Assembly: GCA_050115795.1 (NCBI GenBank)
Contig: JASFPT010000210.1
Span: 1-7,433, forward strand
Direction of reading: 5' to 3'
Length of the DNA: 7,433 nucleotides
From: JAIPEL01 sp050115795
Lineage (GTDB): Bacteria > Desulfobacterota > Desulfobacteria > Desulfobacterales > CAFBRK01
Below the pieces are notes generated by a model, which was given only the letters and a program-made list of their open reading frames with translations, made no database searches and had not been told where the DNA came from. Shown here piece after piece: positions 6,043-7,433 of the stretch; the stretch's first letter is position 1, and every line of letters starts with the position of its first letter. Made by a program: the position numbers and the translations under genes.

Positions 6043-6954
6043 ATGGAAACCAAACGGATTATCACCCGCCCGGATTTTGACGGGGTGGTCTGCGCCGTAC
6101 TGCTAAAGGATGCGCTGGGAATCCAGGCGCCCGTCTATTGGGTAGAGCCGGCCGAGATGCAAAAGGGCCAGGCGTCGGTGAATGCCGGGGACGTGATCGC
6201 AAACCTTCCCTACGATTCGCGGTGCAGCCTCTGGTTCGACCACCATTTTACGAACCGTGTCGAAGAGAAGATCCCCGGGTCCTTTGCGCTGACCCCTTCG
6301 GCGGCACGGGTGATCTTCGACTTTTACGCCGGCCGGTTTTCCCGGGACTTTTCCGGCCTGGTCGATCAGACGGACCGGATCGATTCGGCGGATCTGACCG
6401 AAGACGAAGTTCTTTACCCGGAGCGCTTCCCCCACGTTCTGCTTTCCATGACCGTGAAGAACCCGGATCGGGAACCGGCCTATTGGAATCTTCTGGTGGG
6501 CCTGCTGTTGACCCGAACCGTCGAAGAGGCCATGGAAGAACCGGAGGTCAAAAAGCGCTGCAGGAACGCGGTGGAGCAAAACCGCCGATACCGAAAGCTT
6601 TTAGAGGCGCACACCGAGGTCCGCGGGCAGGTGAGCATCACCGATTTCCGCTCTTTCGAAAAAACGCCCGTCGGAAACCGCTTTTTGGTCTTTTCCCTGT
6701 TTCCCGAGGCCGTGGTCAACGTCAAGATCCACTGCCACGATCTGCAGCGGGACAAGGTCGTCTTGCATCTGGGACACAGCATTTTCAACCGCAACTGCCG
6801 GGTCAATGTCGGCCTGCTCCTTTCCCATTTCGAAGGCGGCGGCCACCGGGGAGCCGGTGCAGCCACGTTCCATCGGAACAAGGCCGAACACTACATCCCG
6901 AACATCATCTCCGCGCTGGAGAAAAACGAGCCGAACGAGGACGCCGGAGTGTAA
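6043..6954 (+). CDS. DHH-family phosphoesterase (exopolyphosphatase/NrnA-like)
   Basis: A 303-residue soluble protein of the DHH/DHHA1 superfamily, whose members hydrolyse phosphoesters in short oligonucleotides, cyclic dinucleotide products, pyrophosphate or polyphosphate using Mn2+. Visible motifs are motif I DFDG (residues 11-14), the signature DHH at 66-68 (LWFDHH), an Asp-rich stretch VDQTDRIDSAD (107-117) that should supply the fourth motif, and a C-terminal substrate-binding loop GGGHRGAGA (265-273). Motif I lacks the His four residues before the first Asp that NrnA-like and family II pyrophosphatase proteins have (Ile7 here). The precise substrate is therefore unclear. ATG 6043 places motif I near the N-terminus, as expected, with AGGGG ten bases upstream; an earlier in-frame ATG (5992) lies inside the previous gene. 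The 13-nt gap implies cotranscription with the hydrolase gene. Confidence 0.85.
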   Translation: METKRIITRPDFDGVVCAVLLKDALGIQAPVYWVEPAEMQKGQASVNAGDVIANLPYDSRCSLWFDHHFTNRVEEKIPGSFALTPSAARVIFDFYAGRFSRDFSGLVDQTDRIDSADLTEDEVLYPERFPHVLLSMTVKNPDREPAYWNLLVGLLLTRTVEEAMEEPEVKKRCRNAVEQNRRYRKLLEAHTEVRGQVSITDFRSFEKTPVGNRFLVFSLFPEAVVNVKIHCHDLQRDKVVLHLGHSIFNRNCRVNVGLLLSHFEGGGHRGAGAATFHRNKAEHYIPNIISALEKNEPNEDAGV

Positions 6955-7063
6955 CGGCGCAGTCTGAAAACAGCCACGCCCCGGCAAATCCCGCACCGTG
7001 CTTTTCTTTCTGCGCCCATAGAGCGTAAACCGAAGGGGATGCCGGATTTCGATAGGGTCCATC
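6955..7063. other. Gene-free stretch after the DHH gene
   Basis: No gene is visible. A 7-bp inverted repeat GGCGCAG/CTGCGCC (6956-6962 and 7010-7016) spans 47 bp and lacks a compact stem or clear T-tract at the right place. It is not a convincing intrinsic terminator, although a T-rich run lies at 7002-7009. Termination of the upstream operon is therefore not clearly explained by this segment. Confidence 0.4.
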
Positions 7064-7132
7064 CTAGTGTCGTGTCCCGGAAATAACGACCATAATCGAT
7101 TCGGCTATTTTCTGAAATTTTTTGTTTTTATC

Positions 7133-7166
7133 GTTCATTTTCTTTGCTCGCCCAAAGAAAACGAAC
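7133..7166. repeat. Left-arm hairpin of the mobile element
   Basis: TTTTCTTTG (7138-7146) and CAAAGAAAA (7153-7161) form a 9-bp stem with loop CTCGCC. After one mismatch four more pairs (GTTC/GAAC) extend it to 7133-7166. In either direction the stem is followed by AT-rich DNA, so it could act as a weak transcription terminator for the upstream DHH operon as well as a structural part of the element. Confidence 0.6.
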
Positions 7167-7221
7167 CAAAAGAAAGGGCGCCCGGCGTCCCGCTTGATCC
7201 TGCGCTTCTCGAACCGGCCGG

Positions 7222-7275
7222 GCCCCTTCCGAACTCGGCCCCTAAAGGACAGGGGCCTCAAACAGCGGAAGGGGC
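7222..7275. repeat. Central two-tier hairpin of the mobile element
   Basis: An outer 10-bp stem GCCCCTTCCG/CGGAAGGGGC (7222-7231 with 7266-7275) encloses an inner 7-bp stem GGCCCCT/AGGGGCC (7237-7243 with 7251-7257) and a 7-nt loop AAAGGAC. Short internal loops separate the two tiers. As RNA or single-stranded DNA this would be very stable and forms the tip of the foldback. Confidence 0.75.
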
Positions 7276-7418
7276 TGATCCGTCCGGTTCTTGCGATGCT
7301 CGGCGCAGGACGATGGGGACAAGCCACCGGGCCCTAATCATGCCGATATAGGGCATCTGAATTTTTTTCACAAACTTCTGGGACACGACACTAGAAGAGC
7401 GAAAAAGGAAAAGAACCG

Positions 7419-7433
7419 ATGGGAAAAACCGTA
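7419..7433 (+). CDS. Possible start of a downstream gene, cut by window edge
   Basis: ATG at 7419 opens a frame reading MGKTV to the last base. It has AAGGAA (7405-7410) eight bases upstream, a reasonable ribosome binding site. Only five codons are visible, so no function can be proposed. If real, its upstream region was occupied by the mobile element, which ends 24 bp before the start codon. Confidence 0.4.

Larger units (their letters stand above)
7064..7394. mobile_element. MITE-like foldback element with perfect terminal inverted repeats
   Basis: The ends are exact inverted copies: CTAGTGTCGTGTCCC (7064-7078) and its reverse complement (7380-7394), with a further GAA/TTC match after one mismatch. 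The interior has no plausible gene. The outermost CTAG is itself palindromic, so the element may be bounded by a duplicated TA (Tc1/IS630 style) or a duplicated CTAG (the YTAR target of the IS5 group); sequence alone cannot decide. Inside, five more complementary pairs are nested in order: 7176-7191/7316-7334, 7198-7205/7303-7310, 7211-7217/7284-7290, 7222-7231/7266-7275 and 7237-7243/7251-7257. There is no transposase, so movement would require one supplied in trans. The GC-rich core with AT-rich flanks differs from neighbouring DNA. Confidence 0.8.

Noticed and set aside
5178..6065. Minus-strand open frame across the MBL hydrolase gene
   Set aside because: It is a shadow of the hydrolase gene, whose metal-binding motifs identify the true coding strand.
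6956..7016. GGCGCAG/CTGCGCC inverted repeat as terminator of the DHH operon
   Set aside because: The arms are only 7 bp and 47 bp apart, and no T-tract follows the right arm, so it does not look like an intrinsic terminator.
7067..7351. Short open frames inside the mobile element (both strands)
   Set aside because: Sequence is dominated by the element's palindromic arms; the frames have no ribosome binding site and no domain, and cover hairpins rather than a coding pattern.

Overview
The window looks like chromosomal DNA from a fatty-acid-oxidising proteobacterium, most plausibly a member of the Desulfobacterota (the Desulfosarcina/Desulfococcus-type deltaproteobacteria). This is inferred from gene content: a FadN-type beta-oxidation fusion protein next to a thiolase, a DHH phosphoesterase with an N-terminal DFDG motif, a decayed adenylate cyclase of the 'ADVAGYSRLM' type, and an outer-membrane beta-barrel protein that implies a Gram-negative envelope. 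No rRNA, tRNA or CRISPR array was seen.

Layout. Bases 1-290 hold no convincing gene but carry a perfect 16-bp palindrome and a possible promoter. A 51-codon remnant of a class III adenylate/guanylate cyclase gene follows (291-446), broken off after about 40 codons. An intact gene for a secreted 217-residue outer-membrane beta-barrel protein comes next (505-1158). It converges on a two-gene beta-oxidation operon on the minus strand, and the two transcription units share a 21-bp-stem bidirectional terminator (1248-1293).

The minus-strand operon reads from 4956 down to 1326. It encodes a 3-hydroxyacyl-CoA dehydrogenase/enoyl-CoA hydratase fusion (FadN domain order) and then a 3-ketoacyl-CoA thiolase (FadA). 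Together they catalyse the hydration, second oxidation and thiolysis steps of the beta-oxidation spiral; no acyl-CoA dehydrogenase gene is present here. The promoter has a consensus -35 box. Its -10 region is covered by a palindrome nearly identical to the operator of the TetR-family FadR regulator known from Bacillus, so control by an acyl-CoA-responsive repressor is likely.

Divergently, on the plus strand, a probable two-gene operon encodes a metallo-beta-lactamase-fold hydrolase of the N-acyl-homoserine-lactonase-like group (5316-6029) and, 13 nt later, a DHH-family phosphoesterase (6043-6954). Both keep most metal-binding motifs but differ from the classical families at specific positions. 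The roughly 360-bp divergent intergenic region is AT-rich in part and holds the operator, a second weaker TGAAT/ATTCA palindrome and candidate promoters.

The right end (7064-7394) is a compact non-coding mobile element of about 330 bp. It has perfect terminal inverted repeats and an interior of five further nested complementary segments, so the whole element can fold back on itself. It lies 24 bp before what appears to be the first codons of another gene, cut by the window edge. This foldback element and the FadR-like operator are the most noteworthy structures in the window.
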